64,000 bases of DNA from Lachnospiraceae bacterium (GCA_019421365.1 JAHZFJ010000022.1:1-64000); one strand, 5' to 3'; positions 34,031 through 43,232 are shown, counted from the stretch's first letter. Notes: generated by a model not told the origin, from the letters alone. Translations and numbers: made by a program.

Positions 34031-34071
34031 TTCAAAACTTAGCTATGAATAATGTGGAACAGGAGGATCAT

Positions 34072-34383
34072 ATGGAAAAAGTAATTAATCTTTTGTACGA
34101 TATTGAAGAAAAAGCAAATCGTATTATTTCTCGAACAGAAGAGCAAAAAAAATCAAAACGTAGAGAGATCGACCATGAGCTATCTTTATTTGAAAGTTCA
34201 TTAATGGACGAAACTAACGAACAAATTCAAGTCTTACAAAACCAAGCAGACGAAGAACTTGAATTAGAAAGAAAAGCCCTCATCGATGATTGCGCAAAAC
34301 AGATAGAGCAACTTGAATCAAATTTTACCATGAATCATGATGCTTTAGTAGAACGTGTTTTTCAGAACATAATTGGGGCGTGA
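34072..34383 (+). CDS. V-type ATPase G/H-like peripheral stalk subunit
   Basis: A 103-residue, almost wholly helical coiled-coil protein rich in Glu/Lys/Gln, with heptad-like spacing and no globular motif. As first gene of the V-ATPase operon, it has the size and placement of the G/H peripheral stalk subunit that pairs with subunit E to form the stator (E. hirae NtpF). The start at 34072 has AGGAGG five bases upstream; an open extension before it is not supported. It ends four bases before the C-subunit start codon. Identification is by size, coiled coil and context, since this subunit is poorly conserved. Confidence 0.8.
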   Translation: MEKVINLLYDIEEKANRIISRTEEQKKSKRREIDHELSLFESSLMDETNEQIQVLQNQADEELELERKALIDDCAKQIEQLESNFTMNHDALVERVFQNIIGA

Positions 34384-34387
34384 TCAA

Positions 34388-35422
34388 ATGGCAAATAACT
34401 TATTATCTTACAGTGGAATCACTGCCAAAGTAAAGGCAATGGAAAGTAATTTACTAAAAAATGATGATTATGTGAAGATATCTAACTTAGAAACTGTGTC
34501 TGAATTCATTAATTTCTTAAAATCAAACCCAACCTATGAACCTTTATTCTCTGGATTTGATGAAGGATCCCTACATAGAGGTCAAGTTGAAGAAATAATA
34601 GTGAATTCCTTGTTTAACAGTTATTCAAGGATCTATCGTTTTTGTAATCGTGAGCAAAGAAAAGCTCTCCTTTTCTTATCCTATCGCTTTGAAACTAATA
34701 TTATTAAATATTGTCTGCAACATGTTTTTAATAACGAATGCGAATACAAAGGTTCAAGTTTCGATCCATATTTCAGCAAGTGTCTAAAAATTAATTTAGA
34801 ACAGTTATATACTGCTAGATCGATGGACGAATTTATTAATATTTTAAAGGATACAGAATATTACGCTATCTTTAAGGCCATTCAAAATACAAATAATCCA
34901 ACATTATTTGATTATGAAATTCAATTAGATATTAATTATTTCAAAAAAGTATGGAAAATGAAAGATAAGTATCTAAAAGGCGATAGCAATAAAGCCTATA
35001 CTGAAATACTAGGTAAGCAAGTAGATTTACTTAATATCATGTGGATTTACCGCTCAAAAAAATATTATGATATTGACCCTACTAAGATCTATTCTTACAT
35101 AATACCAATATCGTATAAACTTAAGAAAAAAGAAATTACTGCTCTAATTGAAAGTAATTCTGTAGAGGAATTAACTACGCTAGTCAATAACAGTTACTAT
35201 GTAAAAGTATATGGGATTACAGAGATAACGTCCTTTGAGAACTTATACCGAACGTTATTATCAAAGATTTACAAATCAAATAAACAGAAGTATCCAAATT
35301 CTATGGCACCTGTGCAGCAATATCTTTACTTTAAAGAGCTTGAAATAGATAATCTTACTACTGTTTTAGAGTGTATTCGCTATAGGTTACAACCTAATGA
35401 AATACTTAGTTATATACAATAA
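34388..35422 (+). CDS. ntpC: V-type ATPase subunit C
   Basis: Central-stalk/rotor cap subunit of the C (AC39/d) family, which seats the shaft on the membrane ring. MANNLLSYSGITAKVKAMESNLL is the usual N-terminus. The rest is helical, with conserved features such as LRNLLLV-like and YFKELEIDNLTTVLECIRYRL near the C-terminus. The start at 34388 is chosen because the family begins there and GGGGCGTGATC precedes it; an in-frame ATG at 34373 overlaps the upstream gene. It is the second gene in the operon. Confidence 0.9.
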   Translation: MANNLLSYSGITAKVKAMESNLLKNDDYVKISNLETVSEFINFLKSNPTYEPLFSGFDEGSLHRGQVEEIIVNSLFNSYSRIYRFCNREQRKALLFLSYRFETNIIKYCLQHVFNNECEYKGSSFDPYFSKCLKINLEQLYTARSMDEFINILKDTEYYAIFKAIQNTNNPTLFDYEIQLDINYFKKVWKMKDKYLKGDSNKAYTEILGKQVDLLNIMWIYRSKKYYDIDPTKIYSYIIPISYKLKKKEITALIESNSVEELTTLVNNSYYVKVYGITEITSFENLYRTLLSKIYKSNKQKYPNSMAPVQQYLYFKELEIDNLTTVLECIRYRLQPNEILSYIQ

Positions 35423-35441
35423 AGGATTGGAGGTGTAGACG

Positions 35442-37358
35442 ATGATTGAAAAAATGAAATTTTTAAGTATTACAGGTCCTAAGAATGATATCGATCGTGT
35501 AGCAAATACGTATTTGTCCAAATATGAAATGCACCTGGAGAACGCATTATCCGAACTAAGTACTGTTCGAGATTTAAAACCATTTGTTGAGATGAACCCG
35601 TATCGCGATTTAATGTCAAAATCTGAGGAACTTGTTAAAAAGATAGATAAGGATTGCACTGCTTCGCATAAATCTATGACACCATCCGAAGCTGCAGATG
35701 TAATTACAAATGCTTTTTCAATGTTAGAAGATCTTAATTTACAAAAGAAACAGTTAAAAGATACAAAAACACACTATAAAGAACTTCTTCATACGATCGA
35801 GCCTTTTAAACTACTTAATTATGATATTAAAAAAATAATGGAGTTTAAATTTATTAAATTCCGATTCGGACGGATTTCACACGAATTTTATACTAAATTT
35901 TCAAAATATGTTTATGAAAATCTAAATACCGTTTTTTATGAATGTGATAGTGATGAAGATTATGTATGGGGAATCTACTTTGTCCCTGCCACATCCTGTG
36001 TAAAGATAGATGCCATCTACTCATCTCTACATTTTGAAAGAATTTTTATTCCAAATGAATACGATGGTACACCTGAAGAAGCGCACAACGCTATCTTGAA
36101 AAAAATTGATGAGGTAACTAAGCAAATAAAAGAAGTATCTGTTCAAATCAAAAATAAGATTGATACAGTTGGACCTGAGCTTTTATTGGCACATAATACG
36201 TTGCTAACACTTACTAAAAACCATGATATTAGAAAAGTTTCTGCCTGTACGAAAGATCGAAGTATAGATAGACACAACGAAAACTTGGTATTTTATATTA
36301 TTTGTGGTTGGATGACCCGGTCAGATGCCAATGAATTCATAAAAGAAATTGAAGGAGATCCAAACGTGTATTGTATTTCTGAAGATGTTCAGCCTGACAT
36401 TGGTACGAAACCACCTACCAAACTTAAAAATCCAAAGATTTTTAAACCATTCGAGATGTTTATTCGAATGTATGGTGTTCCCGCCTATAACGAAATTGAT
36501 CCTACATTATTTGTAGCGATTACCTATTCACTCATATTCGGTATCATGTTTGGAGATGTTGGTCAAGGTCTATGTTTAGTAATTGGAGGCGCATTGTTCT
36601 ACAAGTTAAAAAGAATGAACCTTGGTGCTATTGTATCCCTCGCAGGTATCTTCTCGACTATATTTGGCTTCCTATATGGAAGTATATTTGGGTATGAAGA
36701 CTTAATACCCCATATTTGGATGAAGCCTATGGATAATATCATGTCCGTATTAATTACTGCTATCGTCTTTGGCGCATTCTTAATTATCGTTGCTATGGTG
36801 ATGAATATTATTAATGCAATTAAATCCGGCGACTATGCAAGGTTATTTTTTGATACAAATGGTATAGCTGGTCTTGTATTTTATGGTGGAATCATGGCAT
36901 GTGTTGCTCTCATATTTACAGGTCATGCATTACCAGGATCTATTGTTTTAACTATTATGTTTGGTGTACCACTACTTTTAATGTTCTTTAAAGAACCACT
37001 GGAGAGAAAGATCAAGAAAAAATCCGAACTATTCCCTGATGGAAAGGGAATGTTTGTACTAACTTCTATTTTCGAGATTTTTGAGATACTTTTAAGTTAT
37101 GCAAGTAATACTATATCCTTTCTACGTGTTGGCGCTTTTGCTCTAAGTCACGCAGCTATGATGGGTGTTGTTATTATGTTTGCAGGAGCTGAACAAGGTC
37201 TTGGTAATATCCCAGTTATGATTATTGGAAACATTGTTGTTGCAGGTATGGAAGGTCTAATTGTTGGTATTCAGGTACTTCGTCTTGAATATTACGAAAT
37301 GTTTAGCCGTTTCTACCGTGGAACAGGTAAAGAATTTAAACCATTTAAAAATAATTAA
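35442..37358 (+). CDS. ntpI: V-type ATPase subunit I (a)
   Basis: Membrane stator of 638 residues. The N-terminal half (1-330) is cytosolic and helical, and the C-terminal half has about seven or eight membrane helices. The segment YSLIFGIMFGDVGQGLCLVIGG is the conserved start of the membrane part. The helix FLRVGAFALSHAAMM contains the essential arginine that faces the rotor ring. It carries ions together with the K ring. The ATG follows GGAGG. It is in the usual position between C and K. Confidence 0.95.
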   Translation: MIEKMKFLSITGPKNDIDRVANTYLSKYEMHLENALSELSTVRDLKPFVEMNPYRDLMSKSEELVKKIDKDCTASHKSMTPSEAADVITNAFSMLEDLNLQKKQLKDTKTHYKELLHTIEPFKLLNYDIKKIMEFKFIKFRFGRISHEFYTKFSKYVYENLNTVFYECDSDEDYVWGIYFVPATSCVKIDAIYSSLHFERIFIPNEYDGTPEEAHNAILKKIDEVTKQIKEVSVQIKNKIDTVGPELLLAHNTLLTLTKNHDIRKVSACTKDRSIDRHNENLVFYIICGWMTRSDANEFIKEIEGDPNVYCISEDVQPDIGTKPPTKLKNPKIFKPFEMFIRMYGVPAYNEIDPTLFVAITYSLIFGIMFGDVGQGLCLVIGGALFYKLKRMNLGAIVSLAGIFSTIFGFLYGSIFGYEDLIPHIWMKPMDNIMSVLITAIVFGAFLIIVAMVMNIINAIKSGDYARLFFDTNGIAGLVFYGGIMACVALIFTGHALPGSIVLTIMFGVPLLLMFFKEPLERKIKKKSELFPDGKGMFVLTSIFEIFEILLSYASNTISFLRVGAFALSHAAMMGVVIMFAGAEQGLGNIPVMIIGNIVVAGMEGLIVGIQVLRLEYYEMFSRFYRGTGKEFKPFKNN

Positions 37359-37385
37359 TTCTATTTATATTTAGGAGGACTCATT

Positions 37386-37808
37386 ATGAATTTATTAACA
37401 AGATATATCTTTGTGGCTGCATTAATTTTAAGTATTTTTATCCCTTTTGGATCATTCTTATTAAGCAAAAAGAAAAAAGGTGGATTTAAAGCTGCACTTG
37501 GCTTTAACGCATTCTTCTTCTTTGGTACTTTAATTTTAGCAAACATCGTTATGTTCACTGGTAACGCATCTGCTGCAACAGAAGCTGTATCAACTTCATC
37601 TACTGATGGCTGGAGATACATCGCTGCTGCTCTTTCAACTGGTCTTTCATGTATCGGTGGTGGTGTAGCCGTAGCATCTGCTGCTAGTGCAGCTCTTGGA
37701 GCAATGAGTGAAGATTCAAGCATTATGGGTAAAGCATTAATCTTCGTAGCCTTAGCAGAAGGTATCGCTTTATACGGACTAGTTCTTTCTTTCACAATGT
37801 TACCATAA
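37386..37808 (+). CDS. ntpK: V-type ATPase subunit K (c ring), four-helix form
   Basis: Membrane ring subunit of 140 residues with four hydrophobic segments (about 8-27, 40-60, 76-100 and 115-138). Only the second hairpin carries the ion-binding glutamate (FVALAEGIALYG). The first hairpin has no acidic residue in its membrane part and reads FIPFGSFLLSKKKKGG at its turn. A Ser/Thr/Ala-rich stretch between the hairpins (NASAATEAVSTSS) is unusual. So one carboxylate per four helices is predicted, as in eukaryotic c subunits. The Glu is followed by Gly rather than the Ser/Thr of many Na+ rings, hinting at H+ but not proving it. AGGAGG precedes the ATG. Confidence 0.93.
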   Translation: MNLLTRYIFVAALILSIFIPFGSFLLSKKKKGGFKAALGFNAFFFFGTLILANIVMFTGNASAATEAVSTSSTDGWRYIAAALSTGLSCIGGGVAVASAASAALGAMSEDSSIMGKALIFVALAEGIALYGLVLSFTMLP

Positions 37809-37855
37809 TCGCTAGAGTAGAACGAATTTGTTAGGAGAGGAGCGCGATTGTTAAT

Positions 37856-38164
37856 ATGCGTATGTACTTAATTAGCGACAACGTAGATACTTACACTGGC
37901 ATGAGACTTGCAGGTGTTGATGGTGTTGTAATCCACTCAAAAAAACATTTGAAGGAACAGCTAGATAAAGCAATAGCTGACAAAACAATAGGCGTTATTT
38001 TAATAACCGAGAAATTTAGTCGTGAATTTCCTGAGATCATAGACGATGTCAAATTAAATCGTCGTTTACCTTTAATTGTAGAAATTCCTGACCGCCATGG
38101 TACAGGAAGAAAACCAAACTTTATTACTGACTATGTAAATGAAGCAATTGGCTTAAAACTCTAA
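37856..38164 (+). CDS. ntpG: V-type ATPase subunit F
   Basis: Small 102-residue central-stalk subunit, Rossmann-like, that binds subunit D. MRMYLISDNVDTYTGMRLAGVDG is the conserved N-terminus. IGVILITEKFSREFPEIIDD and the PLIVEIPDRHG block complete the family pattern. The ribosome site GGAGAGGAG lies 13 bases upstream of this ATG; the second ATG two codons in is an alternative start. In E. hirae nomenclature it is NtpG. It is followed by a structured 93-base gap before subunit E. Confidence 0.93.
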   Translation: MRMYLISDNVDTYTGMRLAGVDGVVIHSKKHLKEQLDKAIADKTIGVILITEKFSREFPEIIDDVKLNRRLPLIVEIPDRHGTGRKPNFITDYVNEAIGLKL

Positions 38165-38173
38165 TAAACATCT

Positions 38174-38236
38174 AAAAGTTGTATTCACAAGTAGTAAATT
38201 TACTTGCATATGCCATGCATAAGATCTTCAACTTTT
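38174..38236 (+). promoter_or_regulatory. Structured gap between subunits F and E
   Basis: Outer arms AAAAGTTG (38174-38181) and CAACTTTT (38229-38236) enclose two small hairpins, CAAGTA/TACTTG and TGCAT/ATGCA. It ends two bases before the ribosome site of subunit E, so folding may affect translation or processing. Confidence 0.5.
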
Positions 38237-38257
38237 GAAAGGAGCATGTTTGCTATT

Positions 38258-38827
38258 ATGACAATAGACGAAAAACTTAATAACTTTTATCATTGTGCAA
38301 TTGATGATGCAACAGCACAAAGTATAAAAATACTAGAATCTTATGAACAAACTTTGAAAGAAATGTGTGAAGAGAAGAAAAAATCTCTTATAAAACAAGC
38401 AGAACAAAAAATACGTATTGAATCTGATAATTTAGTACGCGAAAAGAACAGAAAACTTTCTAGCGAATCACTTAATATTAAACGTACATTAAGTGAGAAA
38501 TCAAAAGAAAAAGTCGAAATTCTTTTTAATGATGTAGAAAAGAGATTAAATACTTATATGCAAACACCAGAATATCAAACATTCTTAATCAATAAAATTA
38601 ATGAAGCTATTGCATTTGCTAAAGATAATAAACTTACAATCTACATTAATCAAACAGACGCTCACCTAAAAGAAGATTTAGAAGCTGCAACTCATGTGGA
38701 ATTAATGATTAGCAATATTAACTTTTTTGGTGGTATACGCAGTGTTATTCCAGACAGAAATATCTTAATTGATAACTCATTCATGTCTAAATTAAGAGAA
38801 GAAAAGATGAATTTTAAATTGTCATAA
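38258..38827 (+). CDS. ntpE: V-type ATPase subunit E
   Basis: Peripheral stalk subunit of 189 residues. The N-terminal half is coiled coil (EEKKKSLIKQAEQKIRIESDN) and pairs with the G/H subunit; the C-terminal globular part ends NILIDNSFMSKLREE. FFGGIRSVIPDRNILIDNS is the conserved binding face for A/B. The start (MTIDEKLNNFYH) is chosen on family grounds. GAAAGGAG lies 13 bases away and an in-frame ATG at 38246 is only one base behind it. The region resembles the leader element seen at 22659 and 33630. Confidence 0.9.
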   Translation: MTIDEKLNNFYHCAIDDATAQSIKILESYEQTLKEMCEEKKKSLIKQAEQKIRIESDNLVREKNRKLSSESLNIKRTLSEKSKEKVEILFNDVEKRLNTYMQTPEYQTFLINKINEAIAFAKDNKLTIYINQTDAHLKEDLEAATHVELMISNINFFGGIRSVIPDRNILIDNSFMSKLREEKMNFKLS

Positions 38828-38925
38828 ATGGTTGTCATTTAGAAACCCTGGTATTAGGTTTTCTGAAAAGTACCATATACATGACTTTAGTTATTTTAAT
38901 TTTGGAAATGGGAGGTTGCTCCAAT

Positions 38926-40692
38926 ATGAACTTGACAGGAAAGATATACGGAATTAATGGTCCTATTGTTTACTTAAAAGGTAACCTAGGATTCAAGATG
39001 TCTGAAATGGTTCTCGTTGGAAAAGAAAAACTGGTAGGTGAAGTTATCTCTTTAACAAAAGATACTACTACCATCCAGGTATTCGAAGAAACAACAGGAC
39101 TTAGACCAGGGGAAGAAGTTATAGCTACGGGAAGTGCAATATCCGTAACCTTAGCCCCTGGTATTATTGGAAATATCTTTGACGGTATTGAAAGACCACT
39201 TAAAGAAATTGCAAAAGAATCAGGAGCATTTATATCAAGAGGTGTAAAAGTTGATTCTCTAGATACAAATAAATTATGGGATGTGCATGTAACTGTATCG
39301 GAAGGTGATAAAATCTATGGAGGTACCATTATTGCAGAAACACGTGAAACACTTGCAATAGTTCATAAATCTATGGTCCCACCAACAGTTAATGGTACCG
39401 TTATTAAAGTTGCTCCCGATGGACAATATACAATTAATGATCCTATCGTTACTATTATTAATAGCGATGGCGAAGAACAAGAGCTCACCTTAACACAAAA
39501 ATGGCCAATTCGTATTCCTAGACCAACTGCAAAACGTTATGCCGCAGATCGTCCTTTAATTACTGGCCAAAGAATTATTGATACTTTATTTCCAATTGCT
39601 AAAGGTGGTACTGCTGCCATTCCTGGTGGATTCGGTACTGGTAAGACAATGACACAACACCAACTAGCAAAATGGTCCGATGCAGATATCATTGTTTATA
39701 TTGGTTGTGGAGAACGTGGAAACGAAATGACAGAAGTTTTGGAAGACTTCTCAAAATTAGTTGACCCTAAATCAGGTAATCCATTACTTGATCGTACTAC
39801 ATTAATAGCTAACACTTCTAACATGCCAGTAGCTGCTCGTGAAGCAAGTATTTATACCGGCATTACACTTGCTGAATATTACCGTGATATGGGTTACCAT
39901 GTTGCAATTATGGCCGACTCTACTTCACGTTGGGCCGAAGCTCTACGTGAGTTATCTGGTCGTTTGGAAGAAATGCCAGCTGAAGAAGGTTTTCCTGCTT
40001 ACTTAGCATCTAGACTTTCTGCATTCTATGAACGCGCTGGCTTTATGAGTAACTTAAATGGTACAGAAGGTAGTGTATCAATCATTGGTGCAGTTTCACC
40101 TCAAGGTGGCGACTTCTCTGAACCAGTTACACAGAATACCAAACGTTTTGTTCGTTGTTTCTGGGCTCTTGATAAATCTCTTGCTTATGCAAGACATTTC
40201 CCAGCGATTCAATGGTTAAGTAGTTACAGTGAATACGTATCAGACTTAACTCCATGGTATTCAAAGAATGTTGGCCCAGACTTTATCAATCTTCGTAATC
40301 AACTAATATCTCTTTTAACACAAGAAAGTCAGTTAAACGAAATCGTTAAATTGATTGGTAGTGATGTATTGCCAGATGATCAAAAACTAGTTCTTGAAAT
40401 TGCAAGAGTTATTCGTCTTGGATTTGTTCAACAAAATGCTTACCATCCTTCAGATACTTACGTTCCACTTGAGAAACAGTTGAAGATGATGGAAACAATT
40501 ATGTACTTATATGACCAATGTAAGAAATTAATTGCAATGAATATGCCAATGTCATTAGTAAAAGAAAGTAATATCTTTGAACGTGTTATCTCAATCAAAT
40601 ATGATGTTGCTAATGATGAGCTAGGAAAATTTAAAGATTATAAAGATGCAATTGATGATTTCTACAATCATTTACTAGAAACCAATGCGTAA
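38926..40692 (+). CDS. ntpA: V-type ATPase catalytic subunit A
   Basis: Catalytic subunit of 588 residues; three copies alternate with B in the head. It opens MNLTGKIYGINGPIVYLKG. The P-loop is GGFGTGKT (about residues 232-239), and the conserved SDADIIVYIGCGERGNEMTEVL carries the catalytic glutamate. It then has ADSTSRWAEALRELSGRLEEMPAEEG. The extra non-homologous region typical of A subunits is present by length. The start at 38926 is set by GGGAGG ten bases upstream; the open frame upstream is not supported. Confidence 0.97.
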   Translation: MNLTGKIYGINGPIVYLKGNLGFKMSEMVLVGKEKLVGEVISLTKDTTTIQVFEETTGLRPGEEVIATGSAISVTLAPGIIGNIFDGIERPLKEIAKESGAFISRGVKVDSLDTNKLWDVHVTVSEGDKIYGGTIIAETRETLAIVHKSMVPPTVNGTVIKVAPDGQYTINDPIVTIINSDGEEQELTLTQKWPIRIPRPTAKRYAADRPLITGQRIIDTLFPIAKGGTAAIPGGFGTGKTMTQHQLAKWSDADIIVYIGCGERGNEMTEVLEDFSKLVDPKSGNPLLDRTTLIANTSNMPVAAREASIYTGITLAEYYRDMGYHVAIMADSTSRWAEALRELSGRLEEMPAEEGFPAYLASRLSAFYERAGFMSNLNGTEGSVSIIGAVSPQGGDFSEPVTQNTKRFVRCFWALDKSLAYARHFPAIQWLSSYSEYVSDLTPWYSKNVGPDFINLRNQLISLLTQESQLNEIVKLIGSDVLPDDQKLVLEIARVIRLGFVQQNAYHPSDTYVPLEKQLKMMETIMYLYDQCKKLIAMNMPMSLVKESNIFERVISIKYDVANDELGKFKDYKDAIDDFYNHLLETNA

Positions 40693-40706
40693 GGAGGGTT
40701 ATAAAG

Positions 40707-42113
40707 ATGTCAATTGAATACTTAGGACTTAGTGAAATTAATGGCCCCCTTATTGTCTTAGAAGGTGTACAGGGAGCCGCTTATGATGAAATCGTTGAAA
40801 TAACAGTAGAAGGTAATCATCATAAACTAGGAAGAATCGTTGAGATAGATGAAGATAAAGCGGTTATTCAAGTATTTGAAGGAACTGAAGAAATGTCCCT
40901 TAAGAATACGCATACAAAATTAACTGGCCATCCAATGCAGATAGCCTTATCAGAAGATATACTTGGTCGTGTTTTTAATGGTATTGGAGAACCAATCGAT
41001 GGACTTGAGCCAATTATTTCTGATGAAAAAAAGAACGTTAATGGTGAACCACTTAACCCATGTTCAAGAGAGTATCCACGTAACTTTATTAAAACTGGTA
41101 TCTCTACAATCGACTGTTTAACTACATTAATTCGTGGACAGAAACTACCTATCTTCTCAGGAAATGGTCTTCCTCATGATCAGTTAGCTGCACAGATCGT
41201 AAAGCAAGCCTCTCTTGGCGAAGATTCTAACGAAGAATTTGCTATTGTTTTTGGAGCTATGGGCTTAAAACATGATGTTGCAGAATTCTTCCGCCGTACT
41301 TTCGAAGAGAGTGGCGCAAGTTCTCACGTTGTTATGTTCTTAAACCTTGCTAATGACCCTGTTGTAGAGAGATTAATAACACCTAAAGTAGCTCTTACTG
41401 CTGCTGAATACTTAGCTTTTGAAAAAGGCATGCATATCCTGGTTGTATTAACTGATATGACTTCTTTTGCGGAAGCAATGCGTGAAGTTTCTTCTTCTAA
41501 AGGAGAAATTCCAAGTAGAAAAGGTTATCCAGGGTACTTATATAGTGAACTATCAACTATTTATGAACGTGCTGGTATCGTTAAGGGAAGTAAAGGCTCT
41601 GTTACGCAGATTCCTATTCTAACAATGCCTAATGATGATATTACACACCCTATCCCTGACTTAACTGGTTACATTACAGAGGGGCAAATAGTTCTTGAGC
41701 GTGCTCTTCATCAAAAAGCAATCTATCCACCTATTAACGTGTTACCATCACTGTCCCGTCTTATGAAGGATGGCATTGGTGAAGGCTTTACAAGAGAAGA
41801 TCATCAAGATCTTGCCAACCAGCTCTTCTCTTCATATGCTCGTGTAGGTGAAGCAAGAGCATTAGCAAGCGTTATCGGTGAAGATGAATTGTCACCTATT
41901 GATAAGAAGTACTTACAATTTGGTACTACATTTGAGAATGAATTCATCTCTCAAGGACTTTTAGAAGATCGGAGTATTGAAGAAACTCTAAACCTTGGTT
42001 GGAAGCTCTTAACGATTCTTCCTAGAGAAGAACTTGACCGTGTTGATACGAAGATTCTTGATAAATACTATAAGGCTCCTACTAATAACAGAATTGATTC
42101 CGATGAAGAATAA
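40707..42113 (+). CDS. ntpB: V-type ATPase subunit B
   Basis: Non-catalytic head subunit of 468 residues. It lacks a P-loop (the region reads LPIFSGNGLPHDQLAAQI) and keeps the conserved SSARVGEARALASVIGEDELSP-like pattern. LVVLTDMTSFAEAMREVSSSKGEIPSRKGYPGYLYSELSTIYERAG is the typical core; parts of it are shared with subunit A. GGAGG lies nine bases before the ATG. It directly follows subunit A with a 14-base gap. Confidence 0.97.
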   Translation: MSIEYLGLSEINGPLIVLEGVQGAAYDEIVEITVEGNHHKLGRIVEIDEDKAVIQVFEGTEEMSLKNTHTKLTGHPMQIALSEDILGRVFNGIGEPIDGLEPIISDEKKNVNGEPLNPCSREYPRNFIKTGISTIDCLTTLIRGQKLPIFSGNGLPHDQLAAQIVKQASLGEDSNEEFAIVFGAMGLKHDVAEFFRRTFEESGASSHVVMFLNLANDPVVERLITPKVALTAAEYLAFEKGMHILVVLTDMTSFAEAMREVSSSKGEIPSRKGYPGYLYSELSTIYERAGIVKGSKGSVTQIPILTMPNDDITHPIPDLTGYITEGQIVLERALHQKAIYPPINVLPSLSRLMKDGIGEGFTREDHQDLANQLFSSYARVGEARALASVIGEDELSPIDKKYLQFGTTFENEFISQGLLEDRSIEETLNLGWKLLTILPREELDRVDTKILDKYYKAPTNNRIDSDEE

Positions 42114-42127
42114 AGGATGGTGAGTAT

Positions 42128-42763
42128 ATGGATCCAAATACATTTCCCACCAAAGGAAATCTCATCCTTGCTAAAAACTCCTTAGCCCTATCTAAACAAG
42201 GTTTTGACCTTATGGATAAGAAGAGAAACATTCTTATACGTGAGCTAATGGAATTAATCGATAAAGCAAAGGATATTCAATCTGAGATAGATGAAACCTT
42301 CACATCCGCCTATATCGCTCTTCAGAAGGCCAATATAGAAATGGGTATTAGTAATGTTCAGATGTTGAGTAAAACAGTTCCTGAAGAGAATTCTATTACT
42401 ATTAAAACACGTAGTATTATGGGTACAGAAATTCCTCTTGTTGATTATGATAAGTCGTCTCTTACTCCTACGTATTCCTACTATGGAACCAAACTAGCAC
42501 TTGATGAAGCTTGTAAACATTTTAATAAGGTAAAGGAGCTAACCATCCGTTTATCAATGGTTGAAACTTCTGCTTACCGACTTGCAACTAATATTAAGAA
42601 AACCCAAAAACGTGCTAATGCTCTTAAGAATATAACAATTCCTCATTACACAACATTAGTAACTGACATTCAAAACGCACTTGAGGAAAAAGAACGTGAA
42701 GAGTTCACTAGACTTAAGGTTATAAAACGAATGAACACTGAAAAAAAACAAGCAAACGCATAA
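42128..42763 (+). CDS. ntpD: V-type ATPase subunit D
   Basis: Central rotating shaft of 211 residues, forming a long antiparallel coiled coil within A3B3. The N-terminus is MDPNTFPTKGNLILAKNSLALSKQGFDLMDKKRNIL, and the C-terminal helix includes RANALKNITIPHYTTLVTDIQNALEEKEREEF and R-L-K-V-I-K-R. GGATGG-type purines lie before the ATG (AAGGATGGTGAGTAT). It is the last operon gene and is followed by a perfect 18-bp terminator-like hairpin. Together with C and F it completes the rotor. Confidence 0.96.
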   Translation: MDPNTFPTKGNLILAKNSLALSKQGFDLMDKKRNILIRELMELIDKAKDIQSEIDETFTSAYIALQKANIEMGISNVQMLSKTVPEENSITIKTRSIMGTEIPLVDYDKSSLTPTYSYYGTKLALDEACKHFNKVKELTIRLSMVETSAYRLATNIKKTQKRANALKNITIPHYTTLVTDIQNALEEKEREEFTRLKVIKRMNTEKKQANA

Positions 42764-42852
42764 TATTGTATGAATATTTAATTGTTGGTATATACTAAGG
42801 TATATACGTAAATAAATAAATTTATCAATTAGTATAACTAAATAGTTAGAAA

Positions 42853-42898
42853 GATAAATACCAAGTGATTCTTTTTGTAATCACTTGGTATTTATCTA
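42853..42898 (+). terminator. Hairpin ending the V-ATPase operon
   Basis: Perfect 18-bp arms (42853-42870 and 42881-42898) around a 10-base loop, 90 bases after ntpD. The following sequence is not a clean T-run, so it may also protect the 3' end. Confidence 0.75.
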
Positions 42899-42928
42899 TT
42901 GCCTGTCTATCAAAAATAACTTATAATG

Positions 42929-43142
42929 TAATTTATGAGAAGAAGCATAGCTTCTTCTAGGGATTATACGAAGTATAAGACCGTAACTCCGCAGGAGTCA
43001 TAAATTAACGAGGGAAATTACTCAGTAATTTCTCGAGTCTATACTTGAGTATTTGTTTTGACCCGATAAGTTAGCGATAGAACGTAGTTCTAGAGCTATT
43101 ACACTGAGGAACTTTAGTTCCAATTGTGTAATTTATGATAGC
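42929..43142. repeat. Array of seven stem-loops including a cloverleaf-like fold
   Basis: TAATTTATGA (42929-42938) pairs with TCATAAATTA (42998-43007) and encloses three hairpins with three-base loops: AGAAGAAGC-ATA-GCTTCTTCT, TTATAC-GAA-GTATAA and ACTCC-GCA-GGAGT. After it come GAAATTACT-C-AGTAATTTC, ATACT-TG-AGTAT, TAGAAC-GTA-GTTCTA and GGAACT-TT-AGTTCC. The last lies inside TTACAC/GTGTAA and GCTAT/ATAGC. No gene is in this stretch. It may be a structured RNA, a palindromic mobile repeat, or leader control for dacF. Confidence 0.65.
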
Positions 43143-43232
43143 AAGAAAATTCGTTTAATAGCTATACTATATAACAATTATAATACAACATGACAACTGA
43201 ATGATTATATAAAGAGAGGGAACTACAATATT

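Larger units (their letters stand above)
33590..34071. other. Divergent region before the V-ATPase operon
   Basis: About 480 very AT-rich bases between trmB and the operon. The right half holds an A/T-rich stem in which CTCCCTTTTT (33929-33938) can pair with AAAAAAGGAG (33954-33963). A start-stop pair ATG-TAA follows this ribosome site, and the ATATAACA palindrome is at 34012-34030. The operon promoter is probably here but I could not fix it. Confidence 0.45.

Noticed and set aside
37361..37795. A 144-codon open frame antisense to ntpK
   Set aside because: It mirrors the Ala/Gly/Ser-rich ring-subunit gene, has no ribosome site, and ntpK itself is unmistakable.
42929..43007. Cloverleaf-like fold as a tRNA gene
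   Set aside because: No D-loop GG, no T-loop TTCGAAT/C and three-base loops only; it is not a tRNA.
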